Of a stretch of 64,000 nucleotides of DNA, positions 1 to 8,326 are shown piece by piece. The notes below the pieces were generated by a model. The model searched no databases. It was not told the origin of the DNA and saw nothing but the letters and a program-made list of their open reading frames with translations. This stretch comes from Algoriphagus boseongensis (GTDB taxonomy: Bacteria; Bacteroidota; Bacteroidia; Cytophagales; Cyclobacteriaceae). A program made the translations under genes and the position numbers. The DNA lies in NCBI RefSeq assembly GCF_004362805.1, contig NZ_SNYF01000005.1, forward strand, positions 248,001-312,000, in the 5' to 3' direction. How positions within the stretch are numbered: the stretch's first letter is position 1; each line of letters begins with the position of its first letter.

Positions 1-1
1 C

Positions 2-721
2 TTCTTTGTGGATGAGTTTACCAATCATAATGATACTTCAATAGGGATTAAGGCAATTTCCCTTTTGAAAAAATTGGGCTACGATATTAAAATTGTTCAG
101 CATGAAGAAAGTGGGCGATCGGCCCTTTCAAAAGGACTTTTGCCAAAGGCAAAAAAGCATGCGGAAGCCAATGTGAAAATCTTTGAAAAGCTAATCGATG
201 GCAATACTCCTTTGATTGGAATCGAGCCTTCGGCCATCTTGAGTTTCCGGGATGAATATCCAAGGATTGTAAGTCCGGACTTAGTTCCAGCGGCCAAAAA
301 GCTGAAGTTTCATGTACAATTGATCGATGAGTTTTTGGGGAAAGAAATAGCTGCCGGAAACATAAAGGCAGAGTCTTTTACTACCAAAACCCAGAAGATT
401 AAGCTTCATGGGCATTGTCATCAAAAGGCACTTTCTTCCCTCAGCTGGACTCAGAAACTACTCACTCTTCCGGTGAATTATACCGTAGAAACCATCCCAA
501 GCGGATGCTGTGGAATGGCTGGTTCTTTTGGCTATGAGGCAGAGCATTATGAGGTTTCCCAGCAAGTGGGGGAGTTGGTTCTTTTCCCAGCCGTTAGAAA
601 AGCAGATTCGGAGACCTTGATCTCTGCTCCAGGAACTTCCTGTCGGCATCAGATTGCAGACGGTACAGGTAGAAAGGCCAAGCATCCCGTGGAGATACTT
701 TGGGAAGCGCTTAATAAATGA
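2..721 (+). CDS. FAD-linked oxidase / Fe-S oxidoreductase, C-terminal part (5' end outside window)
   Basis: This is the C-terminal 239 residues of a larger protein. The frame is already open at base 2, and a GTG at base 8 is an internal Val (FFVDEFTNHND), not a start. Two cysteine-rich CCG-type signatures used for Fe-S or haterodisulfide-type cofactors are visible: GHCHQKAL near residue 135, SGCCGMAGSFGYE near 166 and SCRHQI near 211. This arrangement matches the end of YdiJ-like FAD-binding/(Fe-S) D-2-hydroxyacid dehydrogenases. In this setting it could oxidise lactate, which is an end product of the non-phosphorylating fucose pathway encoded at 3.7-9.4 kb; that link is inference. A hairpin terminator follows the stop codon. 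The family is fairly sure, the substrate is not. Confidence 0.8.
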   Translation, partial: FFVDEFTNHNDTSIGIKAISLLKKLGYDIKIVQHEESGRSALSKGLLPKAKKHAEANVKIFEKLIDGNTPLIGIEPSAILSFRDEYPRIVSPDLVPAAKKLKFHVQLIDEFLGKEIAAGNIKAESFTTKTQKIKLHGHCHQKALSSLSWTQKLLTLPVNYTVETIPSGCCGMAGSFGYEAEHYEVSQQVGELVLFPAVRKADSETLISAPGTSCRHQIADGTGRKAKHPVEILWEALNK

Positions 722-749
722 AGAATTAAGAATGTAGAATTGAAAATTT

Positions 750-783
750 AAAAGCTCGATTAATTTCGAGCTTTTCGTTTTTT
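750..783 (+). terminator. Rho-independent terminator of the FAD/Fe-S oxidoreductase
   Basis: A perfect 10-bp inverted repeat (AAAAGCTCGA / TCGAGCTTTT) with a TTAATT loop is followed by CGTTTTTT. It lies 29 bases after the stop codon. Confidence 0.85.
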
Positions 784-880
784 AGAGGTTTACCCTTTTG
801 GGTCTTTTGATCTTCCATATTTTTTTCCAACTTATTGACATAAAGTCTTCATAGACTTTCAAACCCAAAATACCTCAAAG

Positions 881-1693
881 ATGCTTACTCCTTCACAGCA
901 GGAATCCTACCATCAGGATGGATTTCTTATAGTTCGAGAGCTTTTCAGTCCAGAAGAAATAGCGCTCTTGTATTCAGTTGCCACGGATGATACAGTTACT
1001 GGCAACTCTTTCGATCTTAATGACCAAGATGGTAAAAAGACCAAATTGACGCTTTGGTTTACAGCTGGAGATGATTCTTTCGGCTTGATGTCAAGATGCG
1101 AGCGAATGATCCAGTCAGTGCAAAGTCTGCTAGGGCCTGGGGAAGTTTGCCATTTTCACTCCAAGATTATGCAAAAACAACCTCGGGTTGGGGGAGCTTG
1201 GGAATGGCATCAGGATTATGGGTATTGGTACAAAAACGGATTCCTTTATCCAGAAGCAATGATTTCTGTCATGCTTGCCCTAACAGACGCGACCAAGGAA
1301 AATGGTTGTCTGCAGGTATTGAAAGGAACACACAAGATGCAGCGGTTTGAGCATACTTTTGTTGGAGAGCAACAAGGGGCAGATTTGGATTTTGTAGCTG
1401 AGGCTGAGAAAATTTCGGAACTGATTTATTGCGAATTGAAGGCTGGGGATGTGCTCTTTTTTCATCCAAATCTACTTCATCGCTCAGAAGCCAACCTCAG
1501 CGATAAGGCTCGATGGTCAGTAATTTCAGCTTATAATCTTTCTTACAATAAGCCATTTAGGGAAAAGAATACCTCCTGTATTACTCCTGTAGAAATGGTG
1601 CAAGATGAGGCCATTTTGGCAAGCGGACAGCGAAAGGTCAGTGGAGCAGATTTTTTAGTAAAGGAAAAAGAGATAACCCTAAACGTGAAATAA
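881..1693 (+). CDS. Phytanoyl-CoA dioxygenase (PhyH) family protein
   Basis: A 270-residue Fe(II)/2-oxoglutarate-dependent dioxygenase-like protein. The facial triad is visible as H110 and D112 in [10 protein letters not shown] and H200 in LLHRSEAN, with R211 placed to bind the 2-oxoglutarate carboxylate. Length fits the bacterial PhyH family. No signal peptide is present, so it is probably cytoplasmic. The stop is two bases before the start of the Gfo/Idh/MocA gene, so the two are almost certainly cotranscribed. PhyH/Gfo-Idh pairs often belong to sugar, inositol or compatible-solute catabolism, and the fucose operon lies next door. The substrate cannot be read from sequence. Confidence 0.85.
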   Translation: MLTPSQQESYHQDGFLIVRELFSPEEIALLYSVATDDTVTGNSFDLNDQDGKKTKLTLWFTAGDDSFGLMSRCERMIQSVQSLLGPGEVCHFHSKIMQKQPRVGGAWEWHQDYGYWYKNGFLYPEAMISVMLALTDATKENGCLQVLKGTHKMQRFEHTFVGEQQGADLDFVAEAEKISELIYCELKAGDVLFFHPNLLHRSEANLSDKARWSVISAYNLSYNKPFREKNTSCITPVEMVQDEAILASGQRKVSGADFLVKEKEITLNVK

Positions 1694-1695
1694 CC

Positions 1696-2895
1696 ATGCT
1701 AAACTTATGTATTCTTGGAGGAGGTTTTATCGGAAGATTTTATGCGGAATCCCTGATTGGAAGAAGGGGGAAAGATCAGGTTTCCGTAGTCTATGCTCGA
1801 AGAGAAGAAACAGCTAAGCGCTTTTCCAAAGATTATGATGTTCCTGTCTGGACCACAAATATGGAAGAGGCAATCGCTCATCCCAAAACAGATGTAGTCA
1901 TCATTGCCTTACCCAATCATGTCCATGAGGATGCAGTGATGCTTTGCGTGAAGCATAAAAAGCCTGTTTTGTGTACCAAGCCATTGGGAAGAAATGCGGA
2001 GGAAGCCTTGAGAATGACCAAAGCAGTCGAGGAAGCAGGGGTATTCGCAGGCTATTTGGAGGATCTTTGCTACACTCCAAAATTCCTTAAATCAATTAAA
2101 AGCGTGGAGGCTGGAGCGATTGGTCGGGTACTTTGGGCCAAATCCCGTGAAACTCACCCCGGACCACATTCGGATTGGTTTTGGGATATGGAGAAAGCGG
2201 GGGGTGGAGCCATTGTTGATCTGGGCTGCCATTGTGTTGAAATCTCCAGGAATTTTATTGGCAAAGATGTCCTTCCTGTAGAGGTCATGTGTTGGGCGGA
2301 TACGCAGGTCAAACCCATCGAAGCAGAAGATCATGCCATCGGATTGGTCAAATACGAAAATGGAGCGATAGGGCAGTTTGAGGTTTCCTGGACTTTCAGG
2401 GGAGGAATGGATTTGCGGGATGAGGTAATGGGAACCGAGGGGACAATTTGGATCAATTCCTTTTTGAGAACAGGTTTTGAAATGTTCAGCAGTGGAGAAG
2501 GTCAAGGCTACGTGGCTGAAAAAGCGGAAACTTCCTCGGGATGGCTCTTTCCAGTGGGAGATGAGGCCCATGAATTAGGCTACCCAAACATGTTTATCGA
2601 TATGTTTGAATCCTTGGAAAAAGGCACTCAACCTAGGGAAACTTTCTACGATGGCTATGTGGTAAATGCCATCTTGGATGCAGCCTATAAGTCTGCAAAA
2701 ACGAAACTTTGGGAACCGGTAGATTTGCCACTTTGGAGAGGAAAAAGAGGATTAACCAAGCCTTCCGTATATAATTCCTATGACGAAGACCATTGGTTGA
2801 TCAAAGAAGAAGTGCTCCCGAATGGGGATAAGAAGGTGATTTTGAAAGAAAAGAAGACGGGGAAAATCTTTTCTAGAGACCACCTTGTTCAATAA
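1696..2895 (+). CDS. Gfo/Idh/MocA family oxidoreductase
   Basis: A 399-residue NAD(P)-dependent dehydrogenase-like protein. The N-terminal Rossmann motif GGGFIG is at residues 8-13. The family signature KPLGRN occurs around residue 95, corresponding to the EKP region with Thr-Lys-Pro, and the C-terminal domain includes [14 protein letters not shown] near 175. It starts two bases after the PhyH gene and ends before a strong terminator, so PhyH-Gfo is a two-gene unit. This family oxidises or reduces sugars, inositols and amino sugars; the specific substrate is unknown. A second, clearly different Gfo/Idh/MocA protein lies at 8.3-9.4 kb. Confidence 0.88.
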   Translation: MLNLCILGGGFIGRFYAESLIGRRGKDQVSVVYARREETAKRFSKDYDVPVWTTNMEEAIAHPKTDVVIIALPNHVHEDAVMLCVKHKKPVLCTKPLGRNAEEALRMTKAVEEAGVFAGYLEDLCYTPKFLKSIKSVEAGAIGRVLWAKSRETHPGPHSDWFWDMEKAGGGAIVDLGCHCVEISRNFIGKDVLPVEVMCWADTQVKPIEAEDHAIGLVKYENGAIGQFEVSWTFRGGMDLRDEVMGTEGTIWINSFLRTGFEMFSSGEGQGYVAEKAETSSGWLFPVGDEAHELGYPNMFIDMFESLEKGTQPRETFYDGYVVNAILDAAYKSAKTKLWEPVDLPLWRGKRGLTKPSVYNSYDEDHWLIKEEVLPNGDKKVILKEKKTGKIFSRDHLVQ

Positions 2896-2930
2896 GCTCC
2901 ATTGAAGGGCAATTAGTATAAATGCTTTAT

Positions 2931-2962
2931 CAGGGTTCCTTTGTGACCCTGTTTTTGTTTTT
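2931..2962 (+). terminator. Terminator of the PhyH/Gfo pair
   Basis: Stem CAGGGT/ACCCTG around a nine-base loop is followed by TTTTTGTTTTTT. It also sits just past the 3' end of the convergent PIN gene. Confidence 0.8.
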
Positions 2963-2964
2963 TC

Positions 2965-3378
2965 TTAAAGGTTTTTTAAAACTTGTTTTGGCGTCAATAT
3001 TGGAAGATGAGGACGGGAGTGGCCCAAAAACTTTTTATCATTTGTCAAAATACAATCTGTCCCGTGAGTGATACAGATAAAGTAGTGGATCGCATCCTCC
3101 AAATCTGTAAACTGTGAATCCAATGCACTTAAAATCTCATTTTTCGAGCCTTCTAAAAATTCAAACCTGGAACAAATAATGCTGGCTATGCTTTTGGTTA
3201 CTTCGGTTCCTTTGGCCAGTTGGAGAAAATAACAAGCCGTTTGAAGAATTGAAATGGAAATGAATCCCTTTATTTCTCCCTCGTCTAATTTTTGAAATAT
3301 TTCATTGACAAGGGTTTGTTCTTGACTTCTTTCTAAGAAAAAATCAAGAATCACATTGACATCAAAAAAAACCTTCAT
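2965..3378 (-). CDS. PIN-domain protein, probable VapC-like toxin ribonuclease
   Basis: A 137-residue PIN domain. Acidic metal-binding positions are visible: D6 in FFDVNVILDFF, D93/E92 in FTDLEDAIHYF, and the TND signature in CILTNDKKF near residue 113. PIN toxins cleave RNA, often tRNA or rRNA, using Mg2+ or Mn2+. The gene follows the antitoxin gene by three bases on the same strand. This antitoxin-first order is typical of autoregulated toxin-antitoxin operons. It is full length with no sign of decay. The DFFLER motif after the first Asp is common in Bacteroidota PIN toxins. RNA target unknown. Confidence 0.82.
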   Translation of the reverse strand: MKVFFDVNVILDFFLERSQEQTLVNEIFQKLDEGEIKGFISISILQTACYFLQLAKGTEVTKSIASIICSRFEFLEGSKNEILSALDSQFTDLEDAIHYFICITHGTDCILTNDKKFLGHSRPHLPILTPKQVLKNL

Positions 3379-3381
3379 AGT

Positions 3382-3636
3382 CTATCCTTCTGCTCCTCTA
3401 CTTTTTCTGTATTCTTCTTTCCAGTTTATTTCTTCTGGAAATTCAACTTGAGACTTAGGTAAAGATTTCATGAATTCGATTAAGGTCATCCCTTTGGGAA
3501 AGAGTGGACGAGGCTTAAGTAAGGATTCAAAATGTTCCTGAACCAAGTCAGAAACTGATCTTTCTTGGCTCTCGGCATAAGCTTTTATTTTATCTAAAAG
3601 CTTTTCCTCAATAGTAATATTCAGTTTCTTTTTCAT
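3382..3636 (-). CDS. Antitoxin-like protein (DUF6364/ribbon-helix-helix type)
   Basis: An 84-residue protein beginning MKKKLNITIEEKLLDKIK, which has the basic beta-strand followed by helix expected of ribbon-helix-helix DNA binding. The C-terminal half (PKGMTLIEFMKSLPKSQ) would wrap the PIN toxin. A longer reading from an ATG at 3669 is possible, but that ATG lies inside one of two operator-like repeats, so I chose the ATG at 3636. The stop is three bases before the toxin start. Autorepression through the repeats upstream is inferred. Known antitoxins of this class neutralise PIN toxins by direct binding. Confidence 0.75.
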   Translation of the reverse strand: MKKKLNITIEEKLLDKIKAYAESQERSVSDLVQEHFESLLKPRPLFPKGMTLIEFMKSLPKSQVEFPEEINWKEEYRKSRGAEG

Positions 3637-3640
3637 TAGG

Positions 3641-3670
3641 TATACGTATAATTTAACAAATATACGCATA
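3641..3670 (-). promoter_or_regulatory. Duplicated operator-like boxes upstream of the toxin-antitoxin pair
   Basis: TATACGTATA (3641-3650, a perfect palindrome) and TATACGCATA (3661-3670, one change) start exactly 20 bp apart, about two helical turns, immediately before the antitoxin ATG. This is the layout expected for cooperative binding of a dimeric ribbon-helix-helix repressor. Function is inferred. Confidence 0.6.
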
Positions 3671-3720
3671 AGTAATTTTTAACTGATTACAGCCTTAAGA
3701 AAAAATTAGATCGTGTTTAG

Positions 3721-5037
3721 TTATGAAATTAAAATGGGCTTTTTTACCCTAACACTAAATGCAAAAACCATCAGGAAGCAGAGAAAAGGGAGGAAAAAGG
3801 AGAAGTTTACCTCCGGAACTCCGAGTATCAACGTATCGGTATACCCCTTGCCACCCCAGTCTAAAATCATTCCTTGAAGGGTGGGCATGATTGCTCCGCC
3901 TACAATAGCCATTACCAAATAAGCAGCTGCAAACTTCGAGTCCTCACCCAGTCCTTCCAATGCAATTCCATAGATGGTTGGGAACATCAAAGACATAGCG
4001 AAACTGATCCCAACCAAGGAATACAGGCCTAAAATTCCTTGGATAAAAATAGCGCCGACAGTAAATGCCATGGCAAGAATTGCAAAGCCTGCTAATAATT
4101 TGGTTGGGGAAATTACTCGTAGAAGTACCGTGCAAATCCATCTTCCAATCAAAAAAACTCCCAAAGAAGCATAGGCATAATTTACTGCATCATAGGTAGA
4201 GATACCAATCGACTCTGCATATTGGTAGATGTAGGTCCAAACCATAATCTGAGCTCCCACATAAAACATTTGAGCCAAAGTTCCCTCTACGAAATTCCTG
4301 TTTTTCAGGAGTCGTTTCATGGTAGCTCCAAAATCAATTTTCCCATGTGAATCCTTATTCTCCGGCATTTTTGCCAAGGCAATCACAACCAAAATAACCA
4401 GTACCACCAAGCCCAAAATCACGTATGGATTTCGAATGACCATCAAATCATTAGTTCGAATGGCTGCTTTTGAAACCTCATCCAAGGAGTCAAAAATGAT
4501 GTTTCCATTTTCGTCGGTATTGTTTGATTCGAGGGCATTTAAAATGAATGTTTTGGCTACAAAAAGCCCAGCCAAAGCTCCCATAGGATTGAAAGCTTGA
4601 GCCAAATTTAGTCTTTGAGTCGCTGTGGACTCGGGGCCCATTGAAAGGATGTATGGATTTGCAGTAGTTTCCAAAAATGCCAATCCAAAGGTCAGGATGT
4701 ACAAAGCCGCTAAAAAGAATCCATAGCTTTCCCATGCTGCAGCAGGGTAGAAAAGGACAGCCCCAAAGGCGTAAAGGCCTAATCCTAATAATACTCCGAT
4801 TTTATAGCTGTACTTTTTAATAAAAAAAGCAGCAGGCAAGGCCATGGTAAAATACCCACCGTAAAATGCCAGTTGGACCCAAGAGGCCTGGGTGTTATTC
4901 AGTTCTAAAACCCGCTTAAAAGCCGCTACCATCGGGTTGGTGATATCATTCGCAAATCCCCACAAAGCAAAAAGTGATGTGATCAGGATGAAGGGGACGA
5001 TTAGGTTTTTGGGTACTAGAGCGTGCTTTTGGGTCAT
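3721..5037 (-). CDS. fucP: Sugar MFS transporter, FucP-like (L-fucose:H+ symporter family)
   Basis: A 438-residue inner-membrane permease of the FHS/FucP branch of the major facilitator superfamily with about 12 hydrophobic segments. The N-terminal region SLFALWGFANDITNPMVAAF and the GYFTMALPAAFFIKKYSYK loop are characteristic of FucP/NagP/HexP proteins. It is the last gene of a minus-strand operon and overlaps the preceding dehydrogenase by four bases (ATGA), so translation is coupled. With the sugar dehydrogenase, lactonase, keto-deoxy-acid dehydrogenase and FAH hydrolase upstream, it most likely imports L-fucose or a related 6-deoxyhexose. Family members also carry glucose, galactose and mannose, so the substrate rests on context. 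Confidence 0.85.
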   Translation of the reverse strand: MTQKHALVPKNLIVPFILITSLFALWGFANDITNPMVAAFKRVLELNNTQASWVQLAFYGGYFTMALPAAFFIKKYSYKIGVLLGLGLYAFGAVLFYPAAAWESYGFFLAALYILTFGLAFLETTANPYILSMGPESTATQRLNLAQAFNPMGALAGLFVAKTFILNALESNNTDENGNIIFDSLDEVSKAAIRTNDLMVIRNPYVILGLVVLVILVVIALAKMPENKDSHGKIDFGATMKRLLKNRNFVEGTLAQMFYVGAQIMVWTYIYQYAESIGISTYDAVNYAYASLGVFLIGRWICTVLLRVISPTKLLAGFAILAMAFTVGAIFIQGILGLYSLVGISFAMSLMFPTIYGIALEGLGEDSKFAAAYLVMAIVGGAIMPTLQGMILDWGGKGYTDTLILGVPEVNFSFFLPFLCFLMVFAFSVRVKKPILIS

Positions 5038-5804
5038 AAAGATCGGTCGAGATGAGTGTAGCCACCGTCTACATAGAGATGCTGTCCGGTGATATGGGAG
5101 GCTTTATCTGAAAGTAGGAAAATTGCCATGGAAGCAATTTCTTCTGGAGTGGTCATTCTTTTTCCCAAGGGAATTTTTCGGTTGATTTCCTGAAGTTTTT
5201 CTTCAGGATTTGGGAAAGAGTTTATCCAGGATTCATACATGGGAGTGTAAACTTCTGCAGGCAATATCGCATTGACCCGGATTTGGTAGGGAAGGAGTTC
5301 TACTGCCCATTCTCTTGTCAATGCAAGTTGAGCCCCTTTGGCTGCTACATAGCCGGAAGTCCCGCCTTGGCCGGTCACGGCAGTTTTGGAAGAAATATTG
5401 ACTAAAGCCCCCTTACTTTTTTTGAGAAAAGGAAGGGCGTAGTGAACCAAATGATAATAATGGAACAGATTGTTGGCAATAGATTGGGCAAATTTCTCGG
5501 GAGTTCCATGTTCTAATCCAACACCGTCATTTGCCCCAGCATTGTTTACGACTCCATCGATTTTGCCAAACTTCTTTATGGTTGTTTGAACAACTTCTTG
5601 AGCCTGTTCCGGTGAAAAAAGTCGAATAGGGATTTGCAATGCCTTTCCTCCAGCAAGAGCTACAAGTTCTTTCCCCTCCTTTTCAGAGGGATCAATGAGT
5701 ACTGGAATAGCCCCTTCTTCAATCAACCCTCTGGAAATCGCACCTCCGATTCCTTTTGCCCCACCAGAGACTAAAATTACTTTGTCTTTTAAGTTCAGGT
5801 CCAT
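5034..5804 (-). CDS. SDR family oxidoreductase, probable L-fucose dehydrogenase
   Basis: A 256-residue classical short-chain dehydrogenase. The cofactor motif GGAKGIGG lies near residue 14, the NNAG motif near 88, and the catalytic Tyr-Lys pair is in SGYVAAKGAQ (YxxxK) with the upstream Ser in VNISSKT. The C-terminus carries the usual YVDGG(Y/F) motif. By operon position between the permease and an amidohydrolase-type lactonase, it probably oxidises the free sugar to its lactone with NAD(P)+, the first step of the non-phosphorylating route. An alternative role at the 2-keto-3-deoxy acid step is possible, since a second SDR lies two genes upstream. Confidence 0.82.
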   Translation of the reverse strand: MDLNLKDKVILVSGGAKGIGGAISRGLIEEGAIPVLIDPSEKEGKELVALAGGKALQIPIRLFSPEQAQEVVQTTIKKFGKIDGVVNNAGANDGVGLEHGTPEKFAQSIANNLFHYYHLVHYALPFLKKSKGALVNISSKTAVTGQGGTSGYVAAKGAQLALTREWAVELLPYQIRVNAILPAEVYTPMYESWINSFPNPEEKLQEINRKIPLGKRMTTPEEIASMAIFLLSDKASHITGQHLYVDGGYTHLDRSL

Positions 5805-5818
5805 GAAGTTCTTCGGAT

Positions 5819-6646
5819 TTAATTGATCTGATAAAATTCAGCTGCTGTTTCTCCCATAATCCTGTCCCTTTCTCCTGCCGAAAGAGCATTACTAAAATCC
5901 TCCACCACTTGAAAAACCTGTTCGTACTCTCCAGCTACCAAACAAACTGGCCAGTCGCTTCCAAACATTAACCTTTCAGGTCCAAAAAGTTCCAAGGCAA
6001 TTTCTAAGTAGGGGAAAAGTTCGGAGGGATTCCATTTTTTCCAATCCGCTTCAGTAATCATTCCGGAAAGCTTACAATGAATGAGCTCTCTTTCAGCTAG
6101 TGGAATCATAGCCTTTTTCCATTCTTTCCATTCCCCATCTTTGATATAGGGTTTCGACAAATGGTCAATTACAAATCGCTGATTTGGACAATTTTTCACC
6201 AGATCCAAAGCAGCCGATAATTGATGGGGAAAAGTCAAAATATCATAAGTGTAACCTCTTTTCTCCAATTTGTGGATTCCACGGATAAAATCTTTTCGCA
6301 GCATATACCCTGGATCCTTGGATTGAAGAACTTCCCTGAATCCCACCAAATGAGGATTTTGCGAATAGTTATCCAAGATTTCATCCAAGTCATCTTTTGC
6401 TAAATCAGCCCATCCTACCACACCAAGTATCCATTCATGCTGATCGGCTAAATCCAAAAGGAAGTCGGTTTCTCTTAAACTCTCATCAGCCTGAACAGCA
6501 ATGCACCCATCGATTTTGGCATCTTGCAAAAGTGGATAAAGGTCACCCGGTGCGAAATTTCTTCGTATCCGATTCATTTCAGGAGTGATCCAGTCCTGCT
6601 TTTGGGGATCATAATTCCAAAAATGCTGATGGGAGTCTACTCTCAT
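5819..6646 (-). CDS. Amidohydrolase family protein, probable L-fuconolactonase
   Basis: A 275-residue TIM-barrel amidohydrolase of the COG3618 group. The metal-site start MRVDSHQHFWNYDP, the HLSKP motif (FVIDHLSKPY) and the late FGSDWPVC signature are all present. This set is diagnostic of L-fuconolactone/L-rhamnonolactone/galactonolactone hydrolases. It would open the lactone made by the neighbouring dehydrogenase to the aldonate. Its start overlaps the stop of the FAH gene by four bases, and it is followed 14 bases later by the SDR gene. The reaction class is secure; choice of fuconate over rhamnonate is inferred from the FucP-type permease. Confidence 0.85.
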   Translation of the reverse strand: MRVDSHQHFWNYDPQKQDWITPEMNRIRRNFAPGDLYPLLQDAKIDGCIAVQADESLRETDFLLDLADQHEWILGVVGWADLAKDDLDEILDNYSQNPHLVGFREVLQSKDPGYMLRKDFIRGIHKLEKRGYTYDILTFPHQLSAALDLVKNCPNQRFVIDHLSKPYIKDGEWKEWKKAMIPLAERELIHCKLSGMITEADWKKWNPSELFPYLEIALELFGPERLMFGSDWPVCLVAGEYEQVFQVVEDFSNALSAGERDRIMGETAAEFYQIN

Positions 6647-7506
6647 GCTTCAGGATCTTTGAGAGCTACCTGTCTTGAAATTCCTAAGCCTTCAATACCC
6701 AACTCCACAATATCCCCATACTCCAAATAGCGAGGATTAGGCTTGAGACCCATGCCTACTCCGGCTGGTGTTCCTGTGGAAATGACGTCTCCTGGTAGCA
6801 AGGTCATGTATTGGCTTAGGTGCTCTATAAGAGTAGGGATATCAAAAATAAGATCTGAGGTATTGCTGTCCTGAAGGATTTTGCCATTCAGTTTCAACCA
6901 AAGTCTCAAGTTGTGTGGGTCAGGGATTTCATCCTTTGTAACTAAAGTTGGTCCGAGCGGAGCGAAATGATCCGCGCTTTTTCCTTTTACCCATTGTCCT
7001 CCATGGTGCAACTGGAAATCCCGCTCGCTGACATCATTGTGAAGGCAATAGCCAGCGATATATTCATAGGCATTTTCTTTTTTCACATACTTTGCTCGCT
7101 TGCCGATGACCACAGCGAGTTCTACTTCCCAATCTGTTTTTACAGAATTTCTGGGAATAAAAATGGGATCGTAAGGGCCGCAAAGTGAAGAAGTGGCCTT
7201 CATGAAAATAATCGGAACTTCAGGAACCGCCATTCCAGCTTCCTCTGCATGCTTTCTATAGTTCAAGCCAATGCAGATGATTTTAGAAGGCCGGGAAATA
7301 GGCGATCCGATCCTCGAACCAGCGGGAATCTCCTTCAATTGGTTCTGATTAGTTTTAAGCCAAGCAGACAATCTTGCCAATCCGTCTTTTGCAAAAAATG
7401 CTTCGTTCCAGTCCTCACCAAAACTGCTGCAGTCGAGATTTACTCCCTCGGAAGTTTGAATTCCGGGTTTTTCTGAGCCAAATTCTCCAAATCGTATAAG
7501 TTTCAT
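6643..7506 (-). CDS. Fumarylacetoacetate hydrolase family protein, probable 2,4-diketo-3-deoxy-L-fuconate hydrolase
   Basis: A 287-residue FAH-fold enzyme. Core motifs are IICIGLNYRKHAEEAG (near residue 77), the metal-binding EVELAVVIGK and the late TGTPAGVGMG signature. In the non-phosphorylating L-fucose/L-rhamnose pathway an enzyme of this type (LRA6-like) splits the diketo acid into pyruvate and L-lactate. The same proteins are often automatically labelled ureidoglycolate lyase. Its place between lactonase and keto-deoxy-acid dehydrogenase supports the sugar role. No signal peptide; cytoplasmic. Confidence 0.82.
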   Translation of the reverse strand: MKLIRFGEFGSEKPGIQTSEGVNLDCSSFGEDWNEAFFAKDGLARLSAWLKTNQNQLKEIPAGSRIGSPISRPSKIICIGLNYRKHAEEAGMAVPEVPIIFMKATSSLCGPYDPIFIPRNSVKTDWEVELAVVIGKRAKYVKKENAYEYIAGYCLHNDVSERDFQLHHGGQWVKGKSADHFAPLGPTLVTKDEIPDPHNLRLWLKLNGKILQDSNTSDLIFDIPTLIEHLSQYMTLLPGDVISTGTPAGVGMGLKPNPRYLEYGDIVELGIEGLGISRQVALKDPEA

Positions 7507-7549
7507 AGGGTAATGGTTTTAAAGTTTGGTGAAAAAGGAGGACTTGGAT

Positions 7550-8308
7550 TTACATCTTTAAGCCCATAAATCCTCCATCAATGGTGTAATTGGCTCCAGT
7601 AATAAAACTGCCAGCATCGGAACTTATAAAGTACGCCAATTCAGCAATTTCTTCCGGTGTTCCCATTCTTCCTAGCGGTTGGGTAGCAGCGAGTTTGGCG
7701 AACATTTCCTTTTCCTGTCCGGGATAATTTTTAGCTAAAAAACCATCCACAAATGGGGTATGTACTCTACCCGGAGAAATACAGTTGCAACGTATGCCTT
7801 GATCTACATAATCTCTGGCGATGCTTAAGGTCATGGATAAAACAGCTCCTTTGGTCATGCTGTAGGCAAAGCGATCCGGAATCCCGATGGTGGCCGCAAC
7901 CGAGCAGAGATTCAAAATAGAACCTCCGCCTTTTTCCAGGAGTTTGGGTAAAGCCGCTTTGATTGCATGAAATACTCCTTTGATGTTTACCGAATAAAGG
8001 CGATCAAAGTCCTCTCCAGTGGTGTTCTCAACTTTCCCGATATGGGAGATTCCAGCATTGTTGATAAGGACGTCTAATTTACTCGGAATAGAATGGACCA
8101 AATGGCGCACATTTTCTTCATCACTTAGATTCCCTTCCAGAAATTTTACGGAGAGACCTTTCTCATGCTCTTCCATTTGGACCTTGGTACCTTCTATGTG
8201 ATTGGTGTCGATAAAATAGACCTGAGATCCTTCCGCTGCGAATTTTTTCACCATTGCGAGCCCGATACCGCTGGCTCCTCCCGTGATCAAAACTGTTTTA
8301 TGTTTCAT
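7550..8308 (-). CDS. SDR family oxidoreductase, probable 2-keto-3-deoxy-L-fuconate dehydrogenase
   Basis: A 252-residue classical SDR with GGASGIG cofactor motif near residue 11, NNAGIS near 87, catalytic Ser in LCSVAATIG and YSMTKGA (YxxxK) near 149. The C-terminal ANYTIDGGFMGLKM ending is typical of keto-deoxy-sugar-acid dehydrogenases such as human-gut FucX-like and LRA5 enzymes. It is expected to oxidise the C4 hydroxyl of 2-keto-3-deoxy-L-fuconate, giving the diketo acid used by the FAH enzyme encoded 43 bases downstream. Which of the two SDRs does which step is inferred from order and sequence style. Confidence 0.8.
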   Translation of the reverse strand: MKHKTVLITGGASGIGLAMVKKFAAEGSQVYFIDTNHIEGTKVQMEEHEKGLSVKFLEGNLSDEENVRHLVHSIPSKLDVLINNAGISHIGKVENTTGEDFDRLYSVNIKGVFHAIKAALPKLLEKGGGSILNLCSVAATIGIPDRFAYSMTKGAVLSMTLSIARDYVDQGIRCNCISPGRVHTPFVDGFLAKNYPGQEKEMFAKLAATQPLGRMGTPEEIAELAYFISSDAGSFITGANYTIDGGFMGLKM

Positions 8309-8326
8309 AGCTGAGTTTTTATGGGA

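Noticed and set aside
2092-2571. 159-residue minus-strand ORF inside the Gfo/Idh/MocA gene
   Set aside because: Shadow frame of a clearly coding gene; no recognisable motifs.
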